A DNA stretch of 64,000 nucleotides from Streptomyces pacificus (GTDB lineage Bacteria > Actinomycetota > Actinomycetes > Streptomycetales > Streptomycetaceae). The stretch lies in contig NZ_BLLG01000012.1 in NCBI RefSeq assembly GCF_011766325.1, forward strand, positions 1 to 64,000, given 5' to 3'. A program made the position numbers and the translations under genes. Below the pieces are notes generated by a model. The model saw only the letters and a program-made list of their open reading frames with translations, did no database searches and was not told the DNA's origin. Positions 9,223 to 16,293 of this stretch are shown here, piece after piece (within the stretch, counting starts at the first letter, position 1; every line of letters begins with the position of its first letter).

Positions 9223-9230
9223 GAGAAACC

Positions 9231-9641
9231 ATGACCGTCCAGCACTTCACCCCGGAAGGCATGCTGCAGCCGGCCCCGTACCACCATGTCGCCGTGGGCA
9301 CCGGGTCAAAGCACGTCCACATCAGCGGCCAGGTCGCGCGCCAGGCCGACGGCGTCCCCGTCGCGCCCGGCGATCTGGCCGGACAGGTCGCCCAGGCCCT
9401 GCGCAACACCGCCATCGGTCTCGCGGGTACGGGGGCGTCGTTCACGGACGTACTGCGTCTGACGTTCTACGTGACCCAGTGGAGCCCCGAGAAGATCGGC
9501 GACTTCATGACCGGCGTGGAGGCGGTCGCCGACGAGATCGGCCTCCGGCTTCCCATGCCTCCGGCCTCCCTCATCGGCGTCGAGCACCTCTTCGAGCCGG
9601 ACGTGCTCGTCGAGGTTGAGGCGACCGCGCTCCTGGACTGA
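9231..9641 (+). CDS. RidA/YjgF-family protein
   Basis: A 136-residue RidA-superfamily protein. Classic members hydrolyse reactive enamine/imine intermediates from PLP enzymes to their keto acids. Family signatures are HVHISGQVARQADGVPV, ALRNTAIGLAGTGASFTDVLRLTFYVT and a C-terminal LIGVEHLFEPDVLVEVEATA. In canonical RidA the catalytic arginine sits in a C-terminal motif of type R.xV...; here the equivalent stretch has SLIGVEHLF, so it may belong to a divergent Rid subgroup. The start ATG 9231 has GCAGGAGAG upstream. It is divergent from hxlR. Confidence 0.9.
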   Translation: MTVQHFTPEGMLQPAPYHHVAVGTGSKHVHISGQVARQADGVPVAPGDLAGQVAQALRNTAIGLAGTGASFTDVLRLTFYVTQWSPEKIGDFMTGVEAVADEIGLRLPMPPASLIGVEHLFEPDVLVEVEATALLD

Positions 9642-9770
9642 TCCCTTCAGGCCTCGGCCGACCTGTTCACCCAGTCCCTGCACCTCGCGCAGAAGCCGAC
9701 GGGCCCATGCGAGGCATTGCGTACCCGTCGGCGATACTGGGACGCCCCCGAGCAAGGAGACCCGATCCCC

Positions 9771-10175
9771 GTGTCCACCACGCCCCTGCCCCGTATCGCC
9801 CTCGTCGCGCTGGTCGTCCGCGACTACGACGAGGCCATCGCCTTCTACCGGGACGCCCTCGGCTTCACCGTCGTCGAGGACACCGCCCGGGGCGATGGTT
9901 CGCGATGGGTCGTGGTACGCCCCGGCGGCGGCGCGGGCGGTACGGATCTGCTGCTGGCGCGGGCGCACGGCGAGGAGCAGTCGGCGAGCGTGGGCGCGCA
10001 GGCCGGCGGCCGGGTCGGGTTCTTCCTCCACACCGACGACTTCGCCCGCGACCACGCCAGGATGACGGCGGCCGGCGTCCGCTTCCTGGAGGAGCCGCGC
10101 CACGAGCCGTACGGCTCGGTCGCCGTCTTCGAGGACCTGTACGGCAACCGCTGGGACCTGCTCCAGCCCGCGTAG
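9771..10175 (+). CDS. VOC-superfamily (glyoxalase-like) protein
   Basis: A 134-residue single-unit vicinal-oxygen-chelate protein. It starts at GTG 9771 with AAGGAG about 13 bases upstream; the longer frame from 9717 lacks a ribosome site. The beta-alpha-beta-beta-beta fold motifs are visible: IALVALVVRDYDEAIAFYRDALGF at the start, RVGFFLHTDDFARDHARMTAAGVRF in the middle and GSVAVFEDLYGNRWDLLQP at the end. The final Glu of VFEDLYGNRWDL is the usual metal ligand. Substrate unknown; glyoxalase I activity is not implied. It follows ridA by 129 bp and may be co-transcribed. Confidence 0.9.
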   Translation: MSTTPLPRIALVALVVRDYDEAIAFYRDALGFTVVEDTARGDGSRWVVVRPGGGAGGTDLLLARAHGEEQSASVGAQAGGRVGFFLHTDDFARDHARMTAAGVRFLEEPRHEPYGSVAVFEDLYGNRWDLLQPA

Positions 10176-10316
10176 CGCCCGCGAGGTGCCCTCGCCGCGC
10201 GCGGGCTCCCGGCGTTCGCGATCACGGGGGCACCCTGCGCGCGTCCGTATGCGGCACCCGGCGTTCCCCTCCACGTGCGCGTCCGGGGTTCGCGTCGCCC
10301 CGGTGGCCAGGGCGCT

Positions 10317-10832
10317 TCACCGCTGCGGCAGGTCCAGCTCGGCGCGTACCGTCTTGCCGACCGGCACCCGGTCCAGGACCGACCACCGGTCGGCGAGCGC
10401 CGCGACGAGCACCAGCCCACGGCCGCCCTCCTCCACACCGCCCTCCTCCACACCGCCCTCCTCACCACGACGCTCCGCACCGGGCCCCGCGCCTTCCTTC
10501 CCACCGGGCCGGGGCGGGCGGCACTCGCCCCGCGGGTCCGACACGTCCACGATGAGCTTCCCGGGCTCCAGGACGAGCCTCAGCTCGAAGTCCCGGCCCG
10601 GCACGAGCCCGTGGGTCACCGCGTTCGCCGCCAGTTCGGCGACCAGGACGGCGGCCGTCTCGGACATCTCCGTCCCGTGCGGAACGCCCCAGGAGTGCAG
10701 TTGGTGGAGCGCCAGATGCCGGGCGAGCCGGGCACCGCGCGGCGTGGAGCTGAAGCGCTGTAAGAACACACGTACGGTGACGGGCGGTTGGGGGGCGGCG
10801 GGGATGGCCGGTGGGGTGGCCGGTGCGGTCAT
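10317..10832 (-). CDS. ATP-binding (HATPase_c) regulatory protein, anti-sigma-factor-like
   Basis: A GHKL-type ATPase domain protein of about 171 residues, related to SpoIIAB/RsbW-like Ser/Thr kinases. N-box ELAANAVTHG, G1 box LIVDVSDPRG and G2 box GRGLVLVAALADRWSV are present. The ATP-lid between G1 and G2 is replaced by a roughly 30-residue Gly/Glu repeat (EEGGVEEGGVEEGG) encoded by a 15-bp tandem repeat at about 10431-10470. ATG 10832 is chosen; a TTG at 10841 is also in frame. It is divergent from a helix-turn-helix gene and a DUF397 gene, the Streptomyces AbaA/WhiJ-like arrangement, so it likely works with them in developmental or antibiotic control (inference). Confidence 0.85.
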   Translation of the reverse strand: MTAPATPPAIPAAPQPPVTVRVFLQRFSSTPRGARLARHLALHQLHSWGVPHGTEMSETAAVLVAELAANAVTHGLVPGRDFELRLVLEPGKLIVDVSDPRGECRPPRPGGKEGAGPGAERRGEEGGVEEGGVEEGGRGLVLVAALADRWSVLDRVPVGKTVRAELDLPQR

Positions 10833-10879
10833 GGGTCCCAATTCTGCGGCCGGACCTGGGGTTTCTCCAACAGACCCCC

Positions 10880-10902
10880 GTGTACGCTGTGTCAGCGTAC
10901 AC
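10880..10902. promoter_or_regulatory. Perfect hyphenated palindrome, probable operator
   Basis: Arms GTGTACGCTG (10880-10889) and CAGCGTACAC (10893-10902) are exact reverse complements separated by TGT. It lies between the divergent ATP-binding and helix-turn-helix genes, 47 bp before the latter. It is the strongest symmetric site in the left half of the window and the most likely target of the adjacent helix-turn-helix protein. Confidence 0.7.
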
Positions 10903-10948
10903 GCACTCCGGGTAGACGGTACGGGTCACCATCCGTGACGATGGCCCG

Positions 10949-11797
10949 ATGGCGATGACGGACACCGGCGGAGCCGGTACGCACACCACTGAGCCGGAAG
11001 CCTCGGACAGTCTGCGGACGTTCGGGGCGGTGGTCCAGGCCCTGCGCGAGCACGCGGGTCTCAGCCGCGGCGACTTCGCCCCGCTCGTCGGGTACTCCAA
11101 GCACACGGTGGCCTCGATCGAGCTGGGCCGACGGATGCCGGACGACGGCTTCGTGGAGCGGGCGGAGGCGGCCCTCGGCAACACGGGCGTGCTGCGGCGG
11201 GCCGCGCAGCATCTCTCGCGACGGCCCGGGCTGGCGGCGTGGTTCCGCAGATGGGCGCGGCTGGAGGCGGTGGCGAGCAGCCTCGCCACCTACGAATGCC
11301 GTCTGGTTCCGGGCCTGTTGCAGACGGAGGCGTATGCGCGGACGCTGTTCGTCAACCAGCTACCGCCGCTGGGGGACGACCAGATCGACACGCAGATGAC
11401 GGCCCGGCTGGAACGGCAGCGGCTGCTGAGGGAGCGCCCGAACACGGCGTACAGCTTCATCCTCGAAGAGCATCTGCTGCTGCGCCGGATGGGCGGGCCG
11501 GCGGTCACCCGCGAGCTGCTCGACCATCTCCTCGACCTGGCCGGACTCCGCAACATCGAGCTCCAGATCATGCCGCTGGTACGGGAGAGCCACGCGGGAC
11601 TCGGCGGTCCCGTGCAGCTGCTGGAGACCCGCGAGAACAAGTGGTTCGGCTACTGCGAGGGCCAGGAGAGCGGCCAGTTCGTCTCCGACGCGAAGGTGCT
11701 CAGTATGCTCCAGATGCGGTATGCCAGGATGCGCTCCCAGGCGCTTACCCTGGAGGACTCACTGAGCCTGTTGCGTCGGATGCGAGGAGCCCTATGA
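10949..11797 (+). CDS. XRE-family regulator with DUF5753 domain
   Basis: A 282-residue regulator of the Streptomyces WhiJ-like class. An N-terminal XRE helix-turn-helix (FGAVVQALREHAGLSRGDFAPLVGYSKHTVASIELGRRMP, about residues 25-65) is followed by a DUF5753 domain. The latter is marked by YECRLVPGLLQTEAYAR, ARLERQRLL and FILEEHLLLRRMGGP, and continues to the C-terminus. In S. coelicolor such proteins control development and antibiotic genes together with a small DUF397 partner. The next gene starts in an ATGA overlap with this stop, so the two are translationally coupled. Start ATG 10949 lies 47 bp after the palindrome. Confidence 0.93.
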   Translation: MAMTDTGGAGTHTTEPEASDSLRTFGAVVQALREHAGLSRGDFAPLVGYSKHTVASIELGRRMPDDGFVERAEAALGNTGVLRRAAQHLSRRPGLAAWFRRWARLEAVASSLATYECRLVPGLLQTEAYARTLFVNQLPPLGDDQIDTQMTARLERQRLLRERPNTAYSFILEEHLLLRRMGGPAVTRELLDHLLDLAGLRNIELQIMPLVRESHAGLGGPVQLLETRENKWFGYCEGQESGQFVSDAKVLSMLQMRYARMRSQALTLEDSLSLLRRMRGAL

Positions 11798-12042
11798 GCG
11801 GCAGCACAGAACTGGCCTGGTTCAAGAGCAGCTACAGCAGTGGCTCCGGCGACGACTGCGTGGAGGTCGCGCTCTCCTGGCACAAGTCCTCCTACAGCAG
11901 CAGCGGTTCGGGAGACTGCGTAGAGGTCGCCGCCTGCCCCACCACCGTCCACGTCCGGGACTCCAAGCAGGCCCCGGGCCCCCAGCTCGCCCTCTCCCCC
12001 ACCGCCTGGGCCCACTTCGTCTCCTACGCGGCCGGGAGCTGA
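11794..12042 (+). CDS. DUF397 protein with duplicated motif
   Basis: An 82-residue partner of the preceding regulator; its ATG overlaps the upstream TGA (ATGA), indicating translational coupling. DUF397 proteins normally have one W.KSSYS...CVEVA unit. Here the unit occurs twice in tandem: LAWFKSSYSSGSGDDCVEVA and then LSWHKSSYSSSGSGDCVEVA, followed by the usual VHVRDSK and WAHFV elements. The duplication is also visible in DNA. Members act as small modulators (AbaA-like) of the paired helix-turn-helix protein; the biochemical action is not established. Confidence 0.9.
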   Translation: MSGSTELAWFKSSYSSGSGDDCVEVALSWHKSSYSSSGSGDCVEVAACPTTVHVRDSKQAPGPQLALSPTAWAHFVSYAAGS

Positions 12043-12046
12043 ACCG

Positions 12047-12071
12047 GTCGGGCCCCGCGCCGGGGCCCGAC
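12047..12071. terminator. Bidirectional hairpin
   Basis: GTCGGGCCCCG at 12047-12057 pairs with CGGGGCCCGAC at 12061-12071 across a CGC loop. It lies between the DUF397 gene and the convergent hydrolase gene and can terminate both. Confidence 0.75.
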
Positions 12072-12100
12072 CGCACCCTCCCGGGAGCCGGTCGCCGCGC

Positions 12101-12901
12101 TCAGGCGCGGGCGCCGAGCCGCCGCCCCTCCCCCGCCGCGGCCCGCAGCAGGATCTCCACCAGCTCGCCGGGGGTGGACAGCATCGGCCAGTGCCCGGCG
12201 GCGAGTTCGAAGAACCCCCAGCGCGGCTCGGCCAGTTGCCGGAAGAGCGGGCTGCCCGTGGCCACCAGCGCCTCGACTCCGGCGATGTCCATGCTGCCGC
12301 CGTCCGTACAGAAGACGCCCGTCATGGGCAGCTCGTCCACCACGTCCGAGAACCGGACCGGCGTCGTGAGGGTGCCCACCGGCTGCGGCGCGGCGAGACG
12401 CGCCAGACGCGCGACCCCGCCCTCGGGGACACCCGCGGGGTTCCCCCACTCCCGCCACTCGTCCTCGGTGGGCGCGGGCACCCGCCAGCCGTCCTCGGCC
12501 CGGGCGGGCTGGCCCAGCATCCGGTCGCGTACGGGGCCGTCCGGCATCTGCTCGCGTACCTGCTGGAGCACGGAGAGGCCGTCGCGGGGCAGCGGCGCGT
12601 CGACGAAGACGATCCGGCCGACCCGTTCCGGGCGCCGGGACGCGGCCCCGAGCACCGGATAGCTGCCGTAGCAGTGCCCGACCAGCACCACCTCCGGCTC
12701 GTCGGCGTGGTCCACGATCTGCACCAGGTCCTCGACATGGGTGTCCATGTCCGTGTCCGGGCCGCCGAGATGGCGGCGGTCGCCCATCCCCGTCAGGGTC
12801 ACCGGGTACGCCACCGCTCCCGACTCCCTCAGTCCGGCGGCCACGTCCCGCCAGACCCACCCACCGGTGTGGCCTCCCGACACCAGCACAAACGCCGTCA
12901 T
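12101..12901 (-). CDS. Alpha/beta hydrolase with cysteine in the nucleophile position
   Basis: A 266-residue alpha/beta-hydrolase. Oxyanion-region motif GGHTGGWVWRDV, nucleophile elbow VVLVGHCYGSYPVLG, strand IVFVDAPLP and catalytic-His segment AAGHWPMLSTP are all in family order. The elbow residue C77 (codon TGC) stands where most relatives (esterases, MhpC-like hydrolases) have serine. Cys nucleophiles are known in dienelactone hydrolases but that family is otherwise different. ATG 12901 has GGAGGG upstream. It is divergent from the MerR gene with 99 bp between, suggesting it is that regulator's target. Substrate unknown. Confidence 0.9.
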   Translation of the reverse strand: MTAFVLVSGGHTGGWVWRDVAAGLRESGAVAYPVTLTGMGDRRHLGGPDTDMDTHVEDLVQIVDHADEPEVVLVGHCYGSYPVLGAASRRPERVGRIVFVDAPLPRDGLSVLQQVREQMPDGPVRDRMLGQPARAEDGWRVPAPTEDEWREWGNPAGVPEGGVARLARLAAPQPVGTLTTPVRFSDVVDELPMTGVFCTDGGSMDIAGVEALVATGSPLFRQLAEPRWGFFELAAGHWPMLSTPGELVEILLRAAAGEGRRLGARA

Positions 12902-12972
12902 GGGTCCCTCCTCCACGGGGTCGCTTCCCGCCGGGCCGGCCCCCCGTAGGCCGGCCCGGCGCGAGTACCGTA

Positions 12973-12995
12973 GGAACTCCCCCTGAGGGAGGTTC
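12973..12995. promoter_or_regulatory. Possible MerR operator
   Basis: CTCCC (12977-12981) and GGGAG (12987-12991) form a short inverted repeat with imperfect extensions on both sides, in the gap between the divergent hydrolase and MerR genes. Position and symmetry suit a MerR-type operator, but the right arm overlaps the ribosome site of the MerR gene, so part of the symmetry may be coincidental. Confidence 0.35.
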
Positions 12996-13000
12996 AAGCC

Positions 13001-14068
13001 GTGCCGACGAACGCCCCACTGACCATCGGAGAACTGGCGGAGCGAGCCGGAGTCACGGTCAAGACGGTCCGCTTCTACTCGGACCGGGGCCTGCTCCCCG
13101 CGTCGGGCCGCAGCACGGGCGGCCACCGCCGCTACGGCCCCGGAGCCCTGGACCGGCTGCGGCTGATCCGCTCGCTTCGGGAACTCGGCCTGCCGGTGCC
13201 CGAGGTGCGCCGGATCCTGCACAGCCAGGACGACGGCCCTACGGCCGGTACGGACGCCGACGCCCGTACGGACGAGGGCGGTACGAACGGCGACGCCCAT
13301 ACAGACGAAGGCGGTACGAACGAGGGCAGCACGAACGGCGACGGTAGGGACGATGCCCGTACGGACGACGCGCTCAAGGCCGCCATCACCGGCCAGTTGC
13401 AGAAGGTGGGCTCCCAACTGTCCGCTCTGCGCTGGCAGGAGGCGGCTCTGCGGCTGCTGCGGGACTGCGAGGCAGGTGAGCGCACCGAGCGGCTGCGGCT
13501 CGTCGGCGCCGTGGCCGTGCCGCCCAGCACGGCGCCGATGGCGCGGTTCTGGCGGTACTGGCTGCCGCCGCGCCTTCCGGCCCGGGTGGTCTCGGCGTTC
13601 CTCGACCAGGCCGTGCCGCACCTCCCCGACGACCCGACACCCGCGCAGGTGTGGGCCTTCGCCCGCATGCACGCGCTGGTGTCGGGAAGCTGCTCCGGTT
13701 CCGCCCGGCCGCAGCCGGCCGTCCACCTCCCCGACCGGGGCTACCGTCCCGCCGTGCTGTACGACGGTCTCGGCGAGGCGTACGCACTGGCGTCGGCCGA
13801 GCTTCGGGCGGGTCGGCCACCCCGGGCGGGCCAGGCGCTGGACTGCTTCGTCTCGGTCTACGCCGTGTCACGCGGCACGGGCGACACCCCGGCGTTCCGC
13901 CGGCTCCTGCGCCGCCAGCTGGCCGCCGATCCCCGCTTCGACGTGTACTGGCAGCTCACGGCGGAACTGTCCACCCCACTTGGCGCCCCACCCGAACCGA
14001 ACCCCGGCTCCGCCCACGACTGGCTGTGCACGGCGCTGAACGCGGGGACCACGCGGCCCCCGGGCTGA
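13001..14068 (+). CDS. MerR-family transcriptional regulator with long repeat-rich linker
   Basis: A 355-residue MerR regulator starting at GTG 13001 behind GAGGGAGG. The N-terminal DNA-binding domain is typical: TIGELAERAGVTVKTVRFYSDRGLLP, GGHRRYGPGALDRLRLIRSLRELGLPVPEVRRIL. It is followed by a 45-residue Asp/Gly/Thr/Asn-rich linker containing repeated TDEGGTN units (about residues 82-125), then a coiled-coil and a large C-terminal effector-type region of unknown ligand. The linker corresponds to degenerate DNA repeats at about 13240-13360. The final 200 residues resemble those of other actinobacterial MerR proteins only in general helical character. Divergent from the hydrolase. Confidence 0.88.
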   Translation: MPTNAPLTIGELAERAGVTVKTVRFYSDRGLLPASGRSTGGHRRYGPGALDRLRLIRSLRELGLPVPEVRRILHSQDDGPTAGTDADARTDEGGTNGDAHTDEGGTNEGSTNGDGRDDARTDDALKAAITGQLQKVGSQLSALRWQEAALRLLRDCEAGERTERLRLVGAVAVPPSTAPMARFWRYWLPPRLPARVVSAFLDQAVPHLPDDPTPAQVWAFARMHALVSGSCSGSARPQPAVHLPDRGYRPAVLYDGLGEAYALASAELRAGRPPRAGQALDCFVSVYAVSRGTGDTPAFRRLLRRQLAADPRFDVYWQLTAELSTPLGAPPEPNPGSAHDWLCTALNAGTTRPPG

Positions 14069-14247
14069 ACCCGGGCGCGCCTCCCACAGGTACTACAGGG
14101 ATCTTCGGGGTGTTTCGGGATGGATCGAGTCCATCGAGTTCCACGCCCTGTAGAGCTCGTGACCCGATCTTGTTGAACGGCCCCGGTCGGCCGTGACCGG
14201 TGGGATGACTCGGCCGTTTCGGGAAGGTGTGAGCCCGGCTGTGGATC

Positions 14248-14394
14248 GTGGACGATGACCTGTGGGCGTTGATCGAGCCGTTGCTGACGCTCCGGCCCGA
14301 GAGGGCTTCTGACCCTCGACCGGTGCCTGACCGGCGGCGCTTGCAGGGCGTTCTCGTACGTGCTGCGCAACGACAACGCCTGGCAACTGCTGCA
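14248..14394 (+). pseudogene. IS5-type transposase N-terminal remnant, frameshifted
   Basis: DDDLWALIEPLLTLRPERA and PVPDRRRLQGVL match the start of IS5-family transposases of Streptomyces. An extra G at about 14356 shifts the frame; in the next frame the match continues as YVLRNDNAWQLL and then stops near 14394. The rest of the transposase is missing, so this is a dead 5' fragment. Confidence 0.75.
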
Positions 14395-14539
14395 GAAAGC
14401 GAGCTGTTCGAGATTCTGCGCAGATACCAAGGGTCAGCCGAATCAGAGGCAACCCCTCACGCCAAGCAGCGCATGGCGCTGTACCAGATCATGGAGAAAT
14501 ACAACTCCATCTCCCGGAGCGTCTGAGAAGCTGCTTCGC

Positions 14540-15001
14540 ATGATAGACGCCTCCAATGACATCTACATCCCTCTCGTGCTCCTGCTGAGTGTGACCGGCG
14601 CCGTCGTCGCGCCATGGCTTGCCATCCGAGGAGTAAGGCTGCTGTCTCGCACCGGCACCAAGCGGGCCACACTTGCGCTGATCAAGGGTGTCGCAGCCCT
14701 GGCATGCGCGTGCTCAGCCGCCGTGTATACCTGGGGCTTGCTGCATCTCATGATTCTGGACGAGAGTGGTCAGGCTCAAGCATGTTCAGAGAGGCTCAAC
14801 TCTGAGCAGTACGAGTTCGTCGACGGGTACGAATACTCGTTCATCCCCTTGAGTTTCAACTGTCGTGTCAACAGTGGCCAGACGTATGAAGCCGTCGTGC
14901 CTGGATACGTGAACCCAACAACAGGCATGTTCGGACTGACTGCTGCAGCCCTGACCGTCGCGGCGCGCTACCACGAGAATAAGGAGGAGACGAAGAAGTG
15001 A
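14540..15001 (+). CDS. Small membrane protein with cysteine-bearing outer segment
   Basis: Not recognised. The 153-residue protein has two predicted transmembrane helices (IYIPLVLLLSVTGAVVAPWLA near residues 8-28, and IKGVAALACACSAAVYTWGLLHLM near 47-70). A roughly 55-residue polar segment with two cysteines (QACSERL and SFNCRVN, about 40 residues apart) follows, and then a third hydrophobic stretch FGLTAAALTVAAR. The two cysteines could form a disulfide outside the cell (inference). Its stop overlaps the next start as GTGA, so the pair is translationally coupled. The local base composition is less GC-rich than the flanks and the pair is bracketed by insertion-sequence remnants, suggesting acquired DNA. 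Confidence 0.7.
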   Translation: MIDASNDIYIPLVLLLSVTGAVVAPWLAIRGVRLLSRTGTKRATLALIKGVAALACACSAAVYTWGLLHLMILDESGQAQACSERLNSEQYEFVDGYEYSFIPLSFNCRVNSGQTYEAVVPGYVNPTTGMFGLTAAALTVAARYHENKEETKK

Positions 15002-15369
15002 CGGTGAACATCTCTCGCCGGGCCGCTCTGCGGCGTGTTGCCTTCGTGGTGACAGGCACTGCCCTCGGATCGCAGGCCCTTTCCCTTCCCGCCCAAGCAG
15101 CGGGCAATGGCCCAGAACCGGACCGGTTCCGCAAGGAAATTCGGAGGATGCAGGAACGCAACGAGCGGGTCATGACCCGCCTTGCGTCGAAGAACGGCTG
15201 GGAGATGGAGAAGGTTGCGGACGCCCACGGCCACATCTACACGAGACCTGGTAGTGGAGGAAGACTCCGACCTGGGAGTTCTCTATACGCCCGGCGGTGC
15301 CGGTGTACTGGCGTTGCACCCCCGCCGAGGCGTGGCCCTTCTTCACGAAGCCGGTCTCGTCCACGATGA
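14998..15369 (+). pseudogene. Tat-exported protein truncated by IS remnant
   Basis: Starts at GTG 14998, overlapping the previous stop. The N-terminus NISRRAALRRVAFVVTGTALG then SQALSLPAQAA is a twin-arginine signal with a signal-peptidase site after AQA. About 50 mature residues follow (ERNERVMTRLASKNGWEMEK, DAHGHIYTRP). At about base 15250 the sequence becomes the antisense of an IS701-type transposase fragment, and the last 40 codons are meaningless. The original function cannot be assigned; a resemblance of the signal region to tyrosinase cofactor proteins was considered but is too short to rely on. Confidence 0.6.
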
Positions 15370-15560
15370 GGACACCGCCGTCGGTGCCAAGGTGTTCGAC
15401 GGAGTAGGCGCGCAGGTCATCGCGGACGGCGTCGGCGTCCCAGCGTGCGTGGCGCAGCAGCCGCTGCATCGGCCCAGGCCGGACGTGTCCGGCCTGTTCG
15501 GCCAGCTGCCTGCACCCGGCCGGAGGAGCAATCCCGGACCGGTGACCACGAGAACGGCGG
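15250..15560 (-). pseudogene. IS701-type transposase fragment
   Basis: Minus-strand reading gives CRQLAEQAGHVRPGPMQRLL, RHARWDADAVRDDLRAYSVE and LIVDETGFVKKGHASAGVQR followed by QYTGTAGRIENSQVGVFLHY. This is the DDE-region block of IS701-family transposases, with the catalytic Asp in LIVDETG. Both ends are missing: the match stops abruptly at about 15250 and begins near 15560, with no terminal repeats found. It interrupts the Tat-signal gene. Confidence 0.8.
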
Positions 15561-15618
15561 GTGACGTGGTGATGCGGATGAGGGAACACTGCCGCAACTC
15601 GACCAATGCGGCACTTCA

Positions 15619-15810
15619 TCATTGGTCTTCAGCGGCTGATTCTGCGTCGTAGGACTCGAGTTCGATGTAGTCGAGGGGATCCTCGTCACGGCGTACGAGC
15701 GGGGGCAGGCCCTCGGTCGCGAACCTGCCGCGCAGCCCCTCCAGCAGGGTTGTCGTGAGATCGGCGTTGAGCGGTGGGCCTTGTACGCCGCACGTCCCCG
15801 CAGCTGCCAC
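15619..15810 (-). CDS. Short hypothetical protein or gene fragment
   Basis: A 63-codon frame from GTG 15810. The second half, LTTTLLEGLRGRFATEGLPP then LVRRDEDPLDYIELESYDAE, has natural-looking amphipathic composition, while the first 15 residues do not. It may be the 3' end of an older gene broken near 15775, adjacent to the IS patch. No family recognised. Confidence 0.3.
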   Translation of the reverse strand: MAAAGTCGVQGPPLNADLTTTLLEGLRGRFATEGLPPLVRRDEDPLDYIELESYDAESAAEDQ

Positions 15811-15849
15811 CCATAGGCCCGGTGGACCGGCGAGCCCACCACACCGGCA

Positions 15850-16257
15850 TCATTCCGCGTCCGGTTCCAGCCGCAGCGCGATCGAGTTGATGCAGTACCG
15901 CTGGTCGGTCGGCGTCGGATAGCCCTCGCCCTCGAAGACATGCCCGAGGTGGGAGCCGCAGCGCGCGCAGCGGACCTCGGTGCGGACCATGCCGTAGGCC
16001 CGGTCCTCCCGCAGTTCCACCGCGCCCGAGTCCTTCGGGTCGTAGAAGGACGGCCAGCCGCAGTGCGAAGCGAACTTCTCCTCGGAGGTGAACAGCTCCG
16101 CGCCGCACGCCCGGCAGGAGTACACGCCCTTGGTCCTGGTGTCCGTGTACGCACCGGTGAAGGCGGGTTCGGTGCCGGACTGCCGGAGCACGGCGTACTC
16201 CGCGGGGCTCAGCTCCGCGCGCCACTGCTCGTCCGGCTTCTCGACGTCATAGGCCAT
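15850..16257 (-). CDS. msrB: Peptide-methionine (R)-S-oxide reductase
   Basis: MsrB repairs oxidised protein methionine (R epimer) in the cytosol using thioredoxin. The 135-residue protein has the complete set: zinc ligands C48/C51 (CRAC) and C97/C100 (CARC), GWPSFYDP, and the catalytic C122 in the RYCINS motif. ATG 16257 follows a GGAG-like site. It lies 36 bp after murC on the same strand and is probably transcribed with it. Confidence 0.97.
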   Translation of the reverse strand: MAYDVEKPDEQWRAELSPAEYAVLRQSGTEPAFTGAYTDTRTKGVYSCRACGAELFTSEEKFASHCGWPSFYDPKDSGAVELREDRAYGMVRTEVRCARCGSHLGHVFEGEGYPTPTDQRYCINSIALRLEPDAE

Positions 16258-16293
16258 GATCGGTCTCCCTCACCGCTAGGGCCCCGGAGGGCC

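Noticed and set aside
14998..15250. Tyrosinase cofactor MelC1
   Set aside because: Only the Tat signal resembles it; no metal-binding His pattern and no tyrosinase gene adjacent.
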